A stretch of DNA of 64,000 bases from an uncultured Desulfobulbus sp. (GCF_963665445.1 NZ_OY762276.1:88501-152500); one strand, 5' to 3'; shown: positions 19,291 to 28,396, numbered from the stretch's first letter. Notes: a model not told the origin generated them from the sequence alone. Made by a program: numbers and translations.

Positions 19291-20217
19291 ATGTATACCA
19301 AATATTACGGACTTGCCAAAAAGCCCTTTGCCCTGACCCCGGATCCCAATGCTGTTTTCATGAGCGAGACCCACCAGGAAGGTTTGGCTATTCTCAGATA
19401 CGGCATTCTCAGTAAAAAGTGCTTTCTTGTCTTGACGGCGGACGTCGGCTCCGGAAAAACAACCCTGTTGCAGGCGTTAGTGGCAAGTCTTGAGCAGGAC
19501 GTTCATTTGAGTGTGCTCAACAATCCGATCCTCTATCGGGACGAATTTTTTTCCTTTCTTGCCAAGCAACTCGGGCTTGCCTGGGATGGCAACAAGGCGA
19601 TGTTTCTTGTTGAATTCGGAAAGATGCTGAAGGCTTGCTATGAAAAGGGTGAGCAGGTCGTCCTTATCTTTGATGAGGCGCATGTGTTGCCTGTTGATCT
19701 TTTGGAAGAGATTCGTCTTCTGTCCAACCTCGAGGAAAAAGGGCAAGATGTCCTTTCGATATTTCTGGTTGGCCAACCCGAGCTCAACGAGCGTATGAGT
19801 GATGATCGCCTTCTTCCGCTGCGGCAGCGTATAGGCCTGCGTTTCCATTTGAACCGGTTCACCTTGGAGGAAACCAGGCAGTATATCATCTTTCGTCTGA
19901 GGCAGGCAGGTGCCCATCACTTCAACATTTTTTCTGAAGAGGCCATCGCCTTTATTCATAAGGTCAGTCAGGGGACACCGAGGTTGATCAACATTATCTG
20001 CGATCATGCCCTGCTCACCGGCTTTGCCGAGAACAAGCCGACCATCGGGCCGGAACTCATCAAGGAAAGCGTTGACGACCTCCATTTTCCTGGTGAGGAG
20101 ACCCCCCTGCCGGTAGCGGTTCAGACTCGTTCCAGACGTTGGCCGTGGATACTACTGGTACTGCTCCTTGTAGCCGGGGGCATTGGCGGCGCGCTCTGGT
20201 GGCAGTTGCATCAATAA
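19291..20217 (+). CDS. ExeA-like AAA ATPase with C-terminal membrane anchor
   Basis: This 308-residue protein starts MYTKYYGLAKKPFALTPDP, the usual opening of the ExeA/GspA-like ATPase family. It has Walker A DVGSGKTT near residue 50 and Walker B VVLIFDEAH near 127. A single transmembrane helix (WPWILLVLLLVAGGIGGALW) lies at the extreme C terminus. In exosortase-linked polysaccharide loci a protein like this sits next to Wzz and a CpsD kinase. It starts 24 bases after the chain-length gene and is probably co-transcribed. Confidence 0.85.
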   Translation: MYTKYYGLAKKPFALTPDPNAVFMSETHQEGLAILRYGILSKKCFLVLTADVGSGKTTLLQALVASLEQDVHLSVLNNPILYRDEFFSFLAKQLGLAWDGNKAMFLVEFGKMLKACYEKGEQVVLIFDEAHVLPVDLLEEIRLLSNLEEKGQDVLSIFLVGQPELNERMSDDRLLPLRQRIGLRFHLNRFTLEETRQYIIFRLRQAGAHHFNIFSEEAIAFIHKVSQGTPRLINIICDHALLTGFAENKPTIGPELIKESVDDLHFPGEETPLPVAVQTRSRRWPWILLVLLLVAGGIGGALWWQLHQ

Positions 20218-20280
20218 ATTTTTATGCCGGGTCTTCCCGGTATATCGTTGTCAGTTGATTTGATCCATGTGGAGGAATGT

Positions 20281-21159
20281 GTGGGAAAGGTGTTTGATGC
20301 CCTGAAACGGGCTGATGAAGCAGAAGACTCGGCCGAAAAAGTCTATAAACCGGTTGCTGAAACGTCCTCCGCTCAAATAGACCATCCGGAACCGGCGCAA
20401 AGAGTACAACCAGAGACCAGGACATCTCGACCAAGTGAACCGCGTCGAGAACTCGGAAAATGGGACAATCGGCTGGTATTGTCGACCATGACAACCGGGC
20501 CGATCCCCGAGAGCATCCGGTCGTTGCGCACCCGTATACTTTTTCCAGGTGAGGGCCCTGTGCCGCGCAGTATCCTGATCACGAGTACGGCTCCGGGGGA
20601 GGGCAAAAGTTTTATTTCAGCCAATCTTGCCATCAGCCTGGCGCAGGGGGTGGACAATTACTGTCTGCTCGTTGATTGCGACTTGCGCAGGCCATCTCAG
20701 CACGAGTTGTTTGGACTGAGCAATAAAGCCGGGCTTTCCGATTATCTCCAGCATAAAAAACGTATCCAGGAACTCCTGGCTCCATCGGGGGTAGACAAGC
20801 TCTCGATTCTTCCCGCCGGTCCGCCGCCCATCAATCCAGCAGAGCTGGCCAGTTCAGGGGCCATGATCGGGTTGGTCGATGAAATAAGTCAGCGATACGA
20901 TGATCGCATCGTGCTTCTTGATAGTCCGCCATTGCATTCAGCAAGTGAGACAGCTGTCCTTGCCCAGCATGTTGATGGGGTTGTTCTGGTCGTTCGCCAT
21001 GGTTCTTCTCGGCGTGAATACGTCAAGGCATTGGTCGACACCATCGGTCGTGAAAAAATTCTAGGGGTGGTGTTCAATGCCTACAAGGCAACCTTGCTGG
21101 ATTATAAGGTTTTTGGCTACTACGAATATCAGCAGGATTATTACGCGAATCGGCGCTGA
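20281..21159 (+). CDS. BY-kinase (CpsD/CapB-type cytoplasmic tyrosine kinase)
   Basis: A GTG at 20281 with GGAGG five bases upstream is the best start; it gives 292 residues beginning GKVFDALKRADEAED, the usual opening of the family. An upstream ATG at 20224 lacks such a site. Walker A TSTAPGEGKS is at about 101-110 and Walker A' is LLVDCDLRRP. The C terminus is a tyrosine cluster (GYYEYQQDYYANRR), the autophosphorylation tail. Together with the Wzz-like protein it should control polysaccharide polymerisation by cyclic phosphorylation. Confidence 0.9.
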   Translation: MGKVFDALKRADEAEDSAEKVYKPVAETSSAQIDHPEPAQRVQPETRTSRPSEPRRELGKWDNRLVLSTMTTGPIPESIRSLRTRILFPGEGPVPRSILITSTAPGEGKSFISANLAISLAQGVDNYCLLVDCDLRRPSQHELFGLSNKAGLSDYLQHKKRIQELLAPSGVDKLSILPAGPPPINPAELASSGAMIGLVDEISQRYDDRIVLLDSPPLHSASETAVLAQHVDGVVLVVRHGSSRREYVKALVDTIGREKILGVVFNAYKATLLDYKVFGYYEYQQDYYANRR

Positions 21160-21164
21160 TACCC

Positions 21165-21194
21165 CTCTGCCGTGGGGCTGCAGAGCGTCTTTTT
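21165..21194 (+). terminator. Probable terminator of the chain-length/kinase operon
   Basis: CTCTGC (21165-21170) pairs with GCAGAG (21180-21185) across a 9-base loop, followed two bases later by a TCTTTTT tract. The stem is short, so efficiency is uncertain. Confidence 0.5.
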
Positions 21195-21363
21195 AACCGA
21201 AACCTAATTGTTTTTCATGCTGTTCATTTTTTCTGTGGCTGGAATTCATTTTTGCTGATATGTTTTCGCACTTTGTTCATCGCAATGAAGTGTGAAAAAG
21301 CCCTGATGGCCGAATGTATCGTTTTAACAACGCAAATGATCTGACCGCAAAGAGGACTTGGAC

Positions 21364-21957
21364 ATGCAATCAAAAATCAAGCTGACAGGAAAGGATGCCC
21401 TGCAGCGACTTCTCGACGGCAACAAACGCTTTATTAGCGGAAAACTTGAACATCCCAACCATTGTGAAGAATCCAGGCGTGGCCTGGTTTCCGGCCAGGA
21501 TCCGATAGCGGTTGTCCTTACCTGTGCTGACAGTCGGGTACCTCCTGTCGATGTCTTCGACCAAGGGTTGGGTGATGTTTTTGTTGTTCGCGTTGCCGGC
21601 AATATTATCAATGACCAGATTCTTGGCAGTATTGAATATGCCGTTGCCCATCTGCACACTCCGCTGGTTATGGTGATGGGCCATTCTTCTTGTGGTGCTG
21701 TCAGTGCCGTTGCCCAGGGGGTTAAATTGGATGGGCACATTGCCAGTCTTACTCCCTCAATTGATGCTGCATTGAAAAAAACCAAAGGACTTGAGGGGAA
21801 TTGGACCAACAATGCCGCTAAGGAACTTGCAGTGGCCACGGCTAAAAAAATTGCTGAATCGGAACCTATAGTGGCAGATCTCGTCCAAGAGGGGCGCGTT
21901 CTTGTTGTCGCGACCTATTACGATTTGGAGACGGGCGAGGTCGTCGTTCTGCGATAG
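21364..21957 (+). CDS. Beta-class carbonic anhydrase
   Basis: From the ATG at 21364 (GAGG eight bases upstream) the protein has 197 residues. The zinc site of the beta class is complete: TCADSRVPP gives Cys and the Asp-Arg pair, and GHSSCGAV gives His and the second Cys. It interconverts CO2 and bicarbonate in the cytoplasm. It stands alone with its own terminator downstream. Confidence 0.95.
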   Translation: MQSKIKLTGKDALQRLLDGNKRFISGKLEHPNHCEESRRGLVSGQDPIAVVLTCADSRVPPVDVFDQGLGDVFVVRVAGNIINDQILGSIEYAVAHLHTPLVMVMGHSSCGAVSAVAQGVKLDGHIASLTPSIDAALKKTKGLEGNWTNNAAKELAVATAKKIAESEPIVADLVQEGRVLVVATYYDLETGEVVVLR

Positions 21958-21989
21958 TACAATCACCTGTGTTTTTCTCATCTTCCCTC

Positions 21990-22026
21990 GCCTGTTCTCG
22001 TTTTTTTGAGAGCAGGCTTTTTTTTT
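21990..22026 (+). terminator. Terminator of the carbonic anhydrase gene
   Basis: A 10-bp stem with one G-T pair (21990-21999 with 22008-22017) is followed by nine T. Confidence 0.88.
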
Positions 22027-22165
22027 GCCGCAGAGACATCGGATGGCGCATTTGGTGTTTTTCATGGGTTAGGCATTGCGTCTCTCTTTAAAATTATGCT
22101 AACTATCCGAATAGAAATCATGCTATTTTTTCATGCGGTTATACCGCTTTTCCTTGAGGGTAATC

Positions 22166-23614
22166 ATGGGCCTTCCCATTGATGAAGTTATTGATCGCCT
22201 GGAAAAGGAGGTCCGCTCCTATGAAGTACCGGTCGTTGACCTGATCGCAGCCCAGACAAAGGACCCGTTCAAGGTCCTGGTGGCGACCATTCTCTCGGCG
22301 CGAACCAAAGATGAGGTCACTGCCGCTGCGTCAAGACGACTTTTTTCCGTCGCGGATACAGCCTCCGCACTTGCGTCGCTTTCCGTGGAGGACCTGGAGC
22401 AACTTATCTACCCGGTCGGCTTTTTTCGCAATAAAGCCAGATATCTTCATCAACTTCCAGCGGTTCTTTTTGAGCGTTTTTCCGGACAGGTTCCCGACGA
22501 AATAGAAGCGTTGTTGCAGCTGCCTGGGGTCGGCAGGAAAACCGCCAACCTGGTGGTGGCTGTTGCTTTCAACAAGCCTGCCATATGCGTCGATACCCAT
22601 GTGCATCGGATCATGAACATATGGGGGTATGTCCGCACCGAAACACCTCTGCAGACTGAAATGGCGCTCCGGGAAAAATTGCCGCAACAGTACTGGATTC
22701 GCATCAATGGTCTCCTGGTCGCGTTTGGCCAGGGAACCTGCAGACCGCAACACCCTCATTGTGAGCAGTGTGTGCTGCGGGATCTTTGTCCCAAAATCGG
22801 AGTTTTGCCGAAAAAGGTTCGCGCCGCATCGGTCAAAAATAGTGAACCGCAAGGATTGAAACTCGTCTCCTGGAATGTCAATGGATTGCGGGCCGCACTG
22901 AAAAACGGGTTTGTTGAACATGTGCAACGTTTGAATCCCGAGGTGTTGGCCCTGCAGGAAATCAAAGCCCTGCCCGAGCAGGTTCCGGAGGAGATACGGC
23001 ATATGCCCGGATATCAGAGCTTTTGGTTCCCGGCGCAAAAGAAAGGGTATTCCGGAACAGCAGTCTTCAGCAAAATTGAACCGCTACAGGTGTATTACGG
23101 GCTGGAACAGGCAAGTTTTGATGTGGAGGGACGGGTTCTCACCCTGGAGTATCCGGATTTCTTTTTACTCAATATTTACTCGCCCAATGCCCAGCCGGAA
23201 CTGAAACGTCTCGATTTCAAACAGGAATTTAACAGGGTCTTGCTTGCCCATATGAATCGTTTACGGCAAGAGAAATCAGTGCTCGTCTGCGGTGATTTGA
23301 ATGTAGCCCATAAGGAGATCGATTTAGCCAATCCCAAGGCCAATGTGAAAAACCCCGGATTTTCCCAAGAGGAACGGGCCTGGATGGATGAGGTTGCGGC
23401 CGCTGGCTATGTTGACACCTTTCGCCAATTCAATCAGGAGCCCGGGCAATATACCTGGTGGAGCTACCGGTTCAGTGCACGGGCAAAGAATATAGGTTGG
23501 AGAATAGATTACTTCCTCGTCGATGAGAACAGTGCCGCACGGGTCGTGGATGCCGCCATTCACAGTGACATTACCGGATCGGACCACTGTCCGGTATCCA
23601 TCGTATTTCGTTGA
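22166..23614 (+). CDS. Fused endonuclease III - exonuclease III (bifunctional base-excision repair enzyme)
   Basis: One uninterrupted frame of 482 residues encodes two complete repair enzymes. Residues 1-210 are endonuclease III: helix-hairpin-helix LPGVGRKTA with catalytic K125, VDTHVHRI with D143, and a [4Fe-4S] loop C192-x6-C199-x2-C202-x5-C208. Residues 231-482 are exonuclease III: SWNVNGLR, metal ligand E265 in LQEIKA, D377 and N379 in GDLNVAH, D448 in RIDYFL, and the D473-H474 pair in GSDHCPV. The linker is only about 20 residues. The ATG at 22166 has GAGGG five bases upstream; an earlier ATG at 22133 does not. The N-terminal half would excise oxidised pyrimidines and nick the AP site, and the C-terminal half would trim the blocked 3' end. 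Confidence 0.93.
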   Translation: MGLPIDEVIDRLEKEVRSYEVPVVDLIAAQTKDPFKVLVATILSARTKDEVTAAASRRLFSVADTASALASLSVEDLEQLIYPVGFFRNKARYLHQLPAVLFERFSGQVPDEIEALLQLPGVGRKTANLVVAVAFNKPAICVDTHVHRIMNIWGYVRTETPLQTEMALREKLPQQYWIRINGLLVAFGQGTCRPQHPHCEQCVLRDLCPKIGVLPKKVRAASVKNSEPQGLKLVSWNVNGLRAALKNGFVEHVQRLNPEVLALQEIKALPEQVPEEIRHMPGYQSFWFPAQKKGYSGTAVFSKIEPLQVYYGLEQASFDVEGRVLTLEYPDFFLLNIYSPNAQPELKRLDFKQEFNRVLLAHMNRLRQEKSVLVCGDLNVAHKEIDLANPKANVKNPGFSQEERAWMDEVAAAGYVDTFRQFNQEPGQYTWWSYRFSARAKNIGWRIDYFLVDENSAARVVDAAIHSDITGSDHCPVSIVFR

Positions 23615-23637
23615 TATCCCATGAGAGTATCTTTGGC

Positions 23638-24294
23638 ATGAAACCATACCGTATCGTTATCGCCGACGATCATACGCTGATTCGTCAAGGACTGAAAACC
23701 ATCATTGATTCCGAACCCTCGCTGCACATCGTTGCTGAGGCCAGCAACGGGCTTGAATTGTTGGAGCTGCTTAAGGGCGATCCGGCGGATATGGTGATTC
23801 TCGACATCGCCATGCCGCTTCTCAACGGGTTGGATGCCATGGGCGAAATTCGAAGAATCTGTCCTGAAATCGATATATTGATGCTTACTATGTACCCAAA
23901 TCGACAGTACTTTTATCAGGCGATTGCAGCCGGTGCCCATGGCTACCTGATGAAGGAAGATTCGGAAACGGAATTGCTCCATGCCATTGAGACGATCAGG
24001 GGGGGGCGCTCCTATATTTCTCCGAGACTGTCTGCCGATGTGACCGACGAGGTGATGATGGCCTTTCGTGATCAGGGCAAGGTCCCCCTTGTCGTGCTCA
24101 GCGATCGGGAAAAGCAGGTTTTGAAATTCGTCGTTCAGGGCTGTTCCAGTAAAAAAATCGGTAAAATTCTCGAGTTGAGCCCGCGCACCATCGATCACCA
24201 CCGGGCAAGTCTGCTGAAAAAATTTAAAATGAAGAATACAGTGGATTTGGTCAATCACGTCGTCCGCAATGCACTGATCATCTTCGATGATTGA
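23638..24294 (+). CDS. NarL/FixJ-family response regulator (orphan)
   Basis: This 218-residue protein has a receiver domain (IADDHTLIRQG, phospho-acceptor Asp in MVILDIAMPLLNG, Lys in GYLMKEDS) and a C-terminal LuxR-type helix-turn-helix (LSDREKQVLKFVVQG, KKIGKILELSPRTIDHHRASLLKK). The ATG at 23638 was chosen over an upstream TTG overlapping the previous stop. No histidine kinase is encoded nearby. Targets are unknown; the gene lies 23 bases after the nth-xth fusion, so read-through expression is possible. Confidence 0.92.
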   Translation: MKPYRIVIADDHTLIRQGLKTIIDSEPSLHIVAEASNGLELLELLKGDPADMVILDIAMPLLNGLDAMGEIRRICPEIDILMLTMYPNRQYFYQAIAAGAHGYLMKEDSETELLHAIETIRGGRSYISPRLSADVTDEVMMAFRDQGKVPLVVLSDREKQVLKFVVQGCSSKKIGKILELSPRTIDHHRASLLKKFKMKNTVDLVNHVVRNALIIFDD

Positions 24295-24682
24295 TTGTAT
24301 CGTTGTGGTAGGGAATCAATGACCCAATTTTATTGGGGGGATGCGTAACTATTTAGGCTGTTTCTTGATTTTAAATAATGGCATTCGCAATGCCACGAAC
24401 TGCAAAAAAGTGATTCTTTTGTCAATGATCGGCACACTGCCTCTTTGCAGAAATAATTTTACAAATTATTAACGTTGCCCCCCTCTTTGTTTTCGGCTGT
24501 AATCTCTTAACTTCATACGATAATATTATCTCTGTTCGGTAATCCTACCTATACAGGTATAGGTAAGGCCGACAATTGTTATTTTATTTCCCTTACGTTT
24601 AAGTGGATTATTCCAAGTTGGGTAGTTTGGAACATGCGGGCCCTATCCTGCCAATCCATGTCAACTCTAGTGAGGGAAAACC
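24295..24682. other. Intergenic region upstream of the HU gene
   Basis: This 388-base AT-rich gap holds several inverted repeats: CCCAAT-ttt-ATTGGG (24323-24337), AATAATTT-tac-AAATTATT (24452-24470), the 12-base palindrome GATAATATTATC (24519-24530) and a 20-base palindrome listed separately. No open frame of interest was seen. The density of symmetric sites suggests a regulated promoter region for HU. Confidence 0.55.
24546..24565. promoter_or_regulatory. 20-bp palindrome, operator-like
   Basis: TACCTATAC and GTATAGGTA are perfect 9-base inverted repeats around a central AG, about 118 bases before the HU start codon. This size and symmetry fit a dimeric repressor site; no T tract follows, so it is not a terminator. 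Confidence 0.55.
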
Positions 24683-24955
24683 ATGAACAAGAATGATCTC
24701 ATTGAATCCATTGCCCATTCAGCACAAATCAGCAAAATTGCCGCAGAGCGCGGATTGAATGGATTGCTGACCACCTTGTCGAGCGCCATGAAAGATGGCC
24801 AGCGGGTAACGTTGGTTGGCTTTGGCAGTTTTTCCGTTGTCGAGCGCGCTCCCAGGATCGGCCGCAATCCGAAGACCGGAGAAACGGTACCGATCCCTTC
24901 ACGCCGGGTGGTCAAGTTTCGCCCTGGAAAAGAACTTTCGGGAAAAGTGCAGTAA
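24683..24955 (+). CDS. hup: HU-family nucleoid DNA-binding protein
   Basis: This 90-residue protein is full length. It has the dimer helices (MNKNDLIESIAHSAQISKI), the core VTLVGFGSFSVVERAPRIG and the DNA-binding arm GRNPKTGETVPIPSRRVV with the intercalating proline region. HU bends and compacts DNA. It could also be called an IHF-like subunit, since the families are hard to separate by eye. A GAGGG site precedes the ATG. The gene is convergent with lgt. Confidence 0.93.
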   Translation: MNKNDLIESIAHSAQISKIAAERGLNGLLTTLSSAMKDGQRVTLVGFGSFSVVERAPRIGRNPKTGETVPIPSRRVVKFRPGKELSGKVQ

Positions 24956-24998
24956 CTCCCCGGTCCCCGCAAAGACGTCCAACTCTCCTTTCGGGCGG

Positions 24999-25820
24999 TC
25001 ATCGTTTGGGCGCTGATCCTCCAGATGCCAACCGTTGCCGCCCGCCCCACAATACTGCTCCCGCAACGATCATAAGCACGCTCAGGATCTGTCCCATGGA
25101 AAGATGGGCAAAAAGAAATCCCAACTGGGCATCCGGCTCACGAAAAAATTCGACGATAAAGCGGAATAATCCATAGCCGCAGAGAAAAATGGCCAGGAGG
25201 GAACCATGCGGCCAATGGGTTTGGTCTGTTCTCCACGGTCTGTCCTTCAGGCTCCATAAGATGAGGAAAAGGGACAACCCTTCGAGTCCTGCCTCATAGA
25301 GCTGCGATGGATGCCTGGGGAAGGGGCCACCTTCCGGAAAGATCATGGCCCAGGGGGCGGTGGTGATGCGGCCGTAGAGTTCTCCATTGATAAAATTTCC
25401 CAGGCGCCCGAAAAAAAGACCAATGGGAACGGTGACGATATAGAGATCTGCGGCCTTCCAGAAATCGAGTTTTTTGCGGCGGCAATACCAGGAGCCGGCA
25501 AGCAGGGTGCCCAGGCATCCACCATGAAAGGACATCCCCCCAGACCAGGTTGCCGGAATCTCCAGAGGATGGACAAGGTAGTAGCCAGGATTGTAGAGCG
25601 CGACATAGCCAAGCCTGCCTCCGACTATGACGCCCAGGATCAATGCCAGGTTGAGGTTGTCCACATGGTTGAGCAGCTGCTTCCAGCCAAATCGTTTGGC
25701 CTGGACAAGGACCAGCCAGTAGGCCGACGTAAAACCGAGGACATACATCAGGCCATACCAACGAATGTGGAGCGGGCCTATGGAGAGCAGGACGGGATCA
25801 ATATGCGGATAGGGGAGCAT
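24999..25820 (-). CDS. lgt: Prolipoprotein diacylglyceryl transferase
   Basis: From the ATG at 25820 this integral membrane protein has 273 residues; a TTG at 25841 would add seven. The family signature GRLGNFINGELYGR is present near residue 140, with HGG in GMSFHGG. Several hydrophobic spans cover the rest. Lgt moves diacylglycerol from phosphatidylglycerol to the lipobox cysteine of pre-lipoproteins. It lies 134 bases after mnmG on the same strand. Confidence 0.96.
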   Translation of the reverse strand: MLPYPHIDPVLLSIGPLHIRWYGLMYVLGFTSAYWLVLVQAKRFGWKQLLNHVDNLNLALILGVIVGGRLGYVALYNPGYYLVHPLEIPATWSGGMSFHGGCLGTLLAGSWYCRRKKLDFWKAADLYIVTVPIGLFFGRLGNFINGELYGRITTAPWAMIFPEGGPFPRHPSQLYEAGLEGLSLFLILWSLKDRPWRTDQTHWPHGSLLAIFLCGYGLFRFIVEFFREPDAQLGFLFAHLSMGQILSVLMIVAGAVLWGGRQRLASGGSAPKR

Positions 25821-25954
25821 GGGGGCCTCTGGAAGATACAACCTTGCAAATCATGTGGCTGGTCTGGATTGGAGTCGCGTGATGGATCAAAAAGCCGGCG
25901 GAGCAGCAGGTGCGATGCACCTAGGTTGATCAAGGGATGAACACGGGCGCACAG

Positions 25955-27838
25955 TTACAGCCGTCCCTGTCGTTTGAGGTGCACCTGAAGGACCGAGATC
26001 GCGGCAGGGGTAATGCCGGAGATGCGGGATGCCTGTCCCAGGGATCGCGGCTGTACCTTGGTCAGTTTCTCCACCACCTCGTTGGACAGCCCGGGGAGTC
26101 CCTTGTAGACCATGTCGGCAGGCAACTCCATCCGTTCCAGCTTCTTGAAGCGGACAATCTGCTCCTCCTGGCGTTTGATGTAGCCTTCATACTTGACCTG
26201 AAGCTCGATTTCATCCTGGTAGGCAAGCGTTTCCTCGGTGAAAATGGAGGATTCATGCATTTTCTGGTCAAGGGCGATCAGAATGGCCAGGTTGATCTCC
26301 GGGCGCCGCAGCAGGTCGGCATAGGTGATCGCCTGGGTCAACGGGGTGGAACCGTGGCAAATGAGGAAGTCGTTGATCGTTACCTGCGGTTTGACCCGGG
26401 TCCCATGCAGCAGGGTGATGGTCTCGGTTATGCATTTCAGTTTGTGCTGAAAAGACTGCCAGGTGGCCTCATCGACCAAGCCGATACGGTAGCCGATTTC
26501 CCGTAACCGAATATCGGCATTGTCTTCCCGTAGAAGGAGTCGGTATTCGGCCCGGGAGGTGAAGAGGCGGTACGGCTCTCTGGTGCCGAGGGTAACCAGG
26601 TCGTCGATGAGAACGCCCAGGTAGGCCTGGGAGCGGTCCAGGATGACCGGCTCCTCTCCTCGAACGTACTGGACGCTGTTGATCGCCGCCATTAATCCCT
26701 GGCCGGCTGCCTCCTCGTAGCCGGAGGTGCCGTTGATCTGCCCCGCGAGGAACAGACCGCCGATTTTTTTGGTCTCCAGGGTAGGCTTGAGTTCGCGCGG
26801 GTCAATGTAATCGTACTCTATGGCATAGCCGGGACGGATGATGCGTGCATTTTCCAAGCCGGGAATGGAGTGGACCATGGCGATCTGGGTGGCCAGAGGC
26901 AGGCTTGTGGGAATGCCGTTGGGATAGACTTCGATGGTCTCGAGCCCTTCCGGTTCAAGAAAGATCTGATGGCGCGGTTTTTCGGGAAACCGCATGACCT
27001 TGTCCTCGATCGACGGGCAGTAGCGGGCTCCGACCCCTTCGATTATGCCGGCATACATCGGCGACTGACCAATGGAGCCGCGAATGATCTCATGGGTCTG
27101 TTCGTTGGTGTAGGTGACATAGCAGGGGCGCTGTTCAAGCGGAGGTTGTCCCTGGGAGGAAAAGGAAAAGAGGGCCGGGGTTTGGTCGGAGTACTGGGAT
27201 TCGAGTTTTGAATAGTCGATGGTGTTGCCGTCAAGACGGGGAACGGTGCCTGTCTTCATCCGTCCCACCGCAAAACCGGTGCTTTTGAACCACTGTGCCA
27301 GTTTGGTGGAAGGGGCATCGCCCATCCGGCCTGCGGGAAAGTTTTTTAAACCGACGTGAATGAGCCCATTGAGAAAGGTTCCGGTCGCAACAACGATTGC
27401 ACGTACGCGCACATGCTCGTCCAGCGAGGTCCGTAGCCCCACGACCCTGCCGTCTTCAACGAGGATTTCATCCACCGTGGCCTGGCGGATGGAAAGGTTC
27501 GGCTGGTTTTCAAGGATATGTTTCATCCGCAGCCGATAGAGGAGCCGATCGGCTTGGGCCCGGGAAGAGCGGACCGCCGGTCCCTTGCTGGTGTTGAGAC
27601 GACGGAACTGAATACCGGTGGCATCGATGTTTTTGGCCATTTCGCCGCCCAGGGCATCGATTTCCTTGACCAGATGGCCTTTGGCGAGGCCACCGATGGC
27701 GGGGTTGCAGGACATGGCACCAATGGTGTCGGCATTGATAATGCACACCAGGGTGCGGCATCCCATGCGAGCGGCGGCCAGTGCAGCCTCGCAACCGGCA
27801 TGGCCGGCACCAATTACTGCGATATCGAAATCATTCAT
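25955..27838 (-). CDS. mnmG: tRNA uridine-5-carboxymethylaminomethyl modification enzyme MnmG (GidA)
   Basis: The ATG at 27838 gives 627 residues, the usual length; a longer frame to 27904 adds 22 residues unlike the family. The FAD-binding [20 protein letters not shown] opens the protein, [22 protein letters not shown] follows, and the second signature [16 protein letters not shown] is near residue 370. MnmG works with MnmE, encoded on the other strand at 31653, to modify U34 of tRNAs reading split codon boxes. It is head-to-head with the rpmH operon. Confidence 0.97.
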   Translation of the reverse strand: MNDFDIAVIGAGHAGCEAALAAARMGCRTLVCIINADTIGAMSCNPAIGGLAKGHLVKEIDALGGEMAKNIDATGIQFRRLNTSKGPAVRSSRAQADRLLYRLRMKHILENQPNLSIRQATVDEILVEDGRVVGLRTSLDEHVRVRAIVVATGTFLNGLIHVGLKNFPAGRMGDAPSTKLAQWFKSTGFAVGRMKTGTVPRLDGNTIDYSKLESQYSDQTPALFSFSSQGQPPLEQRPCYVTYTNEQTHEIIRGSIGQSPMYAGIIEGVGARYCPSIEDKVMRFPEKPRHQIFLEPEGLETIEVYPNGIPTSLPLATQIAMVHSIPGLENARIIRPGYAIEYDYIDPRELKPTLETKKIGGLFLAGQINGTSGYEEAAGQGLMAAINSVQYVRGEEPVILDRSQAYLGVLIDDLVTLGTREPYRLFTSRAEYRLLLREDNADIRLREIGYRIGLVDEATWQSFQHKLKCITETITLLHGTRVKPQVTINDFLICHGSTPLTQAITYADLLRRPEINLAILIALDQKMHESSIFTEETLAYQDEIELQVKYEGYIKRQEEQIVRFKKLERMELPADMVYKGLPGLSNEVVEKLTKVQPRSLGQASRISGITPAAISVLQVHLKRQGRL

Positions 27839-28253
27839 GGTTTGTGTAAGCATCTGCGTTTGTGGAACAAGAGCTGCGGCTGCTGCCATCTGGGCAGTTT
27901 GCACACAAGCGGTTCATACTACCCGTTTTGCGGTGCCCCCCGCAACTGTCTGGTGAGGTGGCCTGTGCAGTGGAGGAGAGCTCAAGTCGGGCGAAATGGA
28001 ATTTTTTGCTGGCGGTAGAATACCTGAAATGTCGATCGTTGGGAAATAATTTGACAGAAACGCTCCTCTATGATTAGAATATATCTCTTTTTACAGGTAC
28101 AAGATGGTTTGTCGCCGTTTCTTTTACCGACCCGTCTCTTCTGCGGCCGTGTGAGGCCGAAAAAACAATCGCAAAAGAACATACGCATTTGAAGAGAGGG
28201 CGAATTTTCACCTGCCTTTTCACCACGAATATTTGCAATAGAGGAAAACGATT
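27839..28253. other. Divergent intergenic region between mnmG and rpmH
   Basis: This 415-base gap holds a very good promoter for the rpmH operon, listed separately. A search by eye for DnaA boxes found none with a strong match, so there is no evidence for a replication origin. No open frame with coding character was seen. Confidence 0.6.
28051..28080 (+). promoter_or_regulatory. Sigma-70 promoter of the rpmH operon
   Basis: TTGACA (28051-28056, 6/6) and TAGAAT (28075-28080, 5/6) are separated by 18 bases. The predicted transcript has a leader of about 165 bases before the rpmH start. Confidence 0.8.
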
Positions 28254-28391
28254 ATGAGCAAAATGACCTTCCAGCCCAGCAACACCAAGCGCGCTCGCAC
28301 CCATGGATTCCGGGTTCGCATGAAAACCCAAAATGGTCGCGCCGTTATTCGCAGAAGACGCGCAAAAGGACGGAAGCAACTGGGCGTCTGA
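28254..28391 (+). CDS. rpmH: 50S ribosomal protein L34
   Basis: This 45-residue, strongly basic protein ([19 protein letters not shown] at the start, [13 protein letters not shown] at the end) is a canonical L34. GAGG lies ten bases before the ATG. The 45-residue length and the order before rnpA are as in most bacteria. Confidence 0.98.
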   Translation: MSKMTFQPSNTKRARTHGFRVRMKTQNGRAVIRRRRAKGRKQLGV

Positions 28392-28396
28392 GCCGT

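Noticed and set aside
24431-24449. Possible sigma-54 promoter (GGCAC ... TTGCA) before HU
   Set aside because: The distance between the GG and GC elements is 14 bases instead of the required 10.
25937-26506. 189-codon plus-strand frame opposite mnmG
   Set aside because: Antisense shadow; it lies fully within the conserved mnmG coding sequence and has no recognisable domain.
27839-28253. Replication origin between mnmG and rpmH
   Set aside because: No good DnaA boxes and no dnaA gene; only a promoter is supported.
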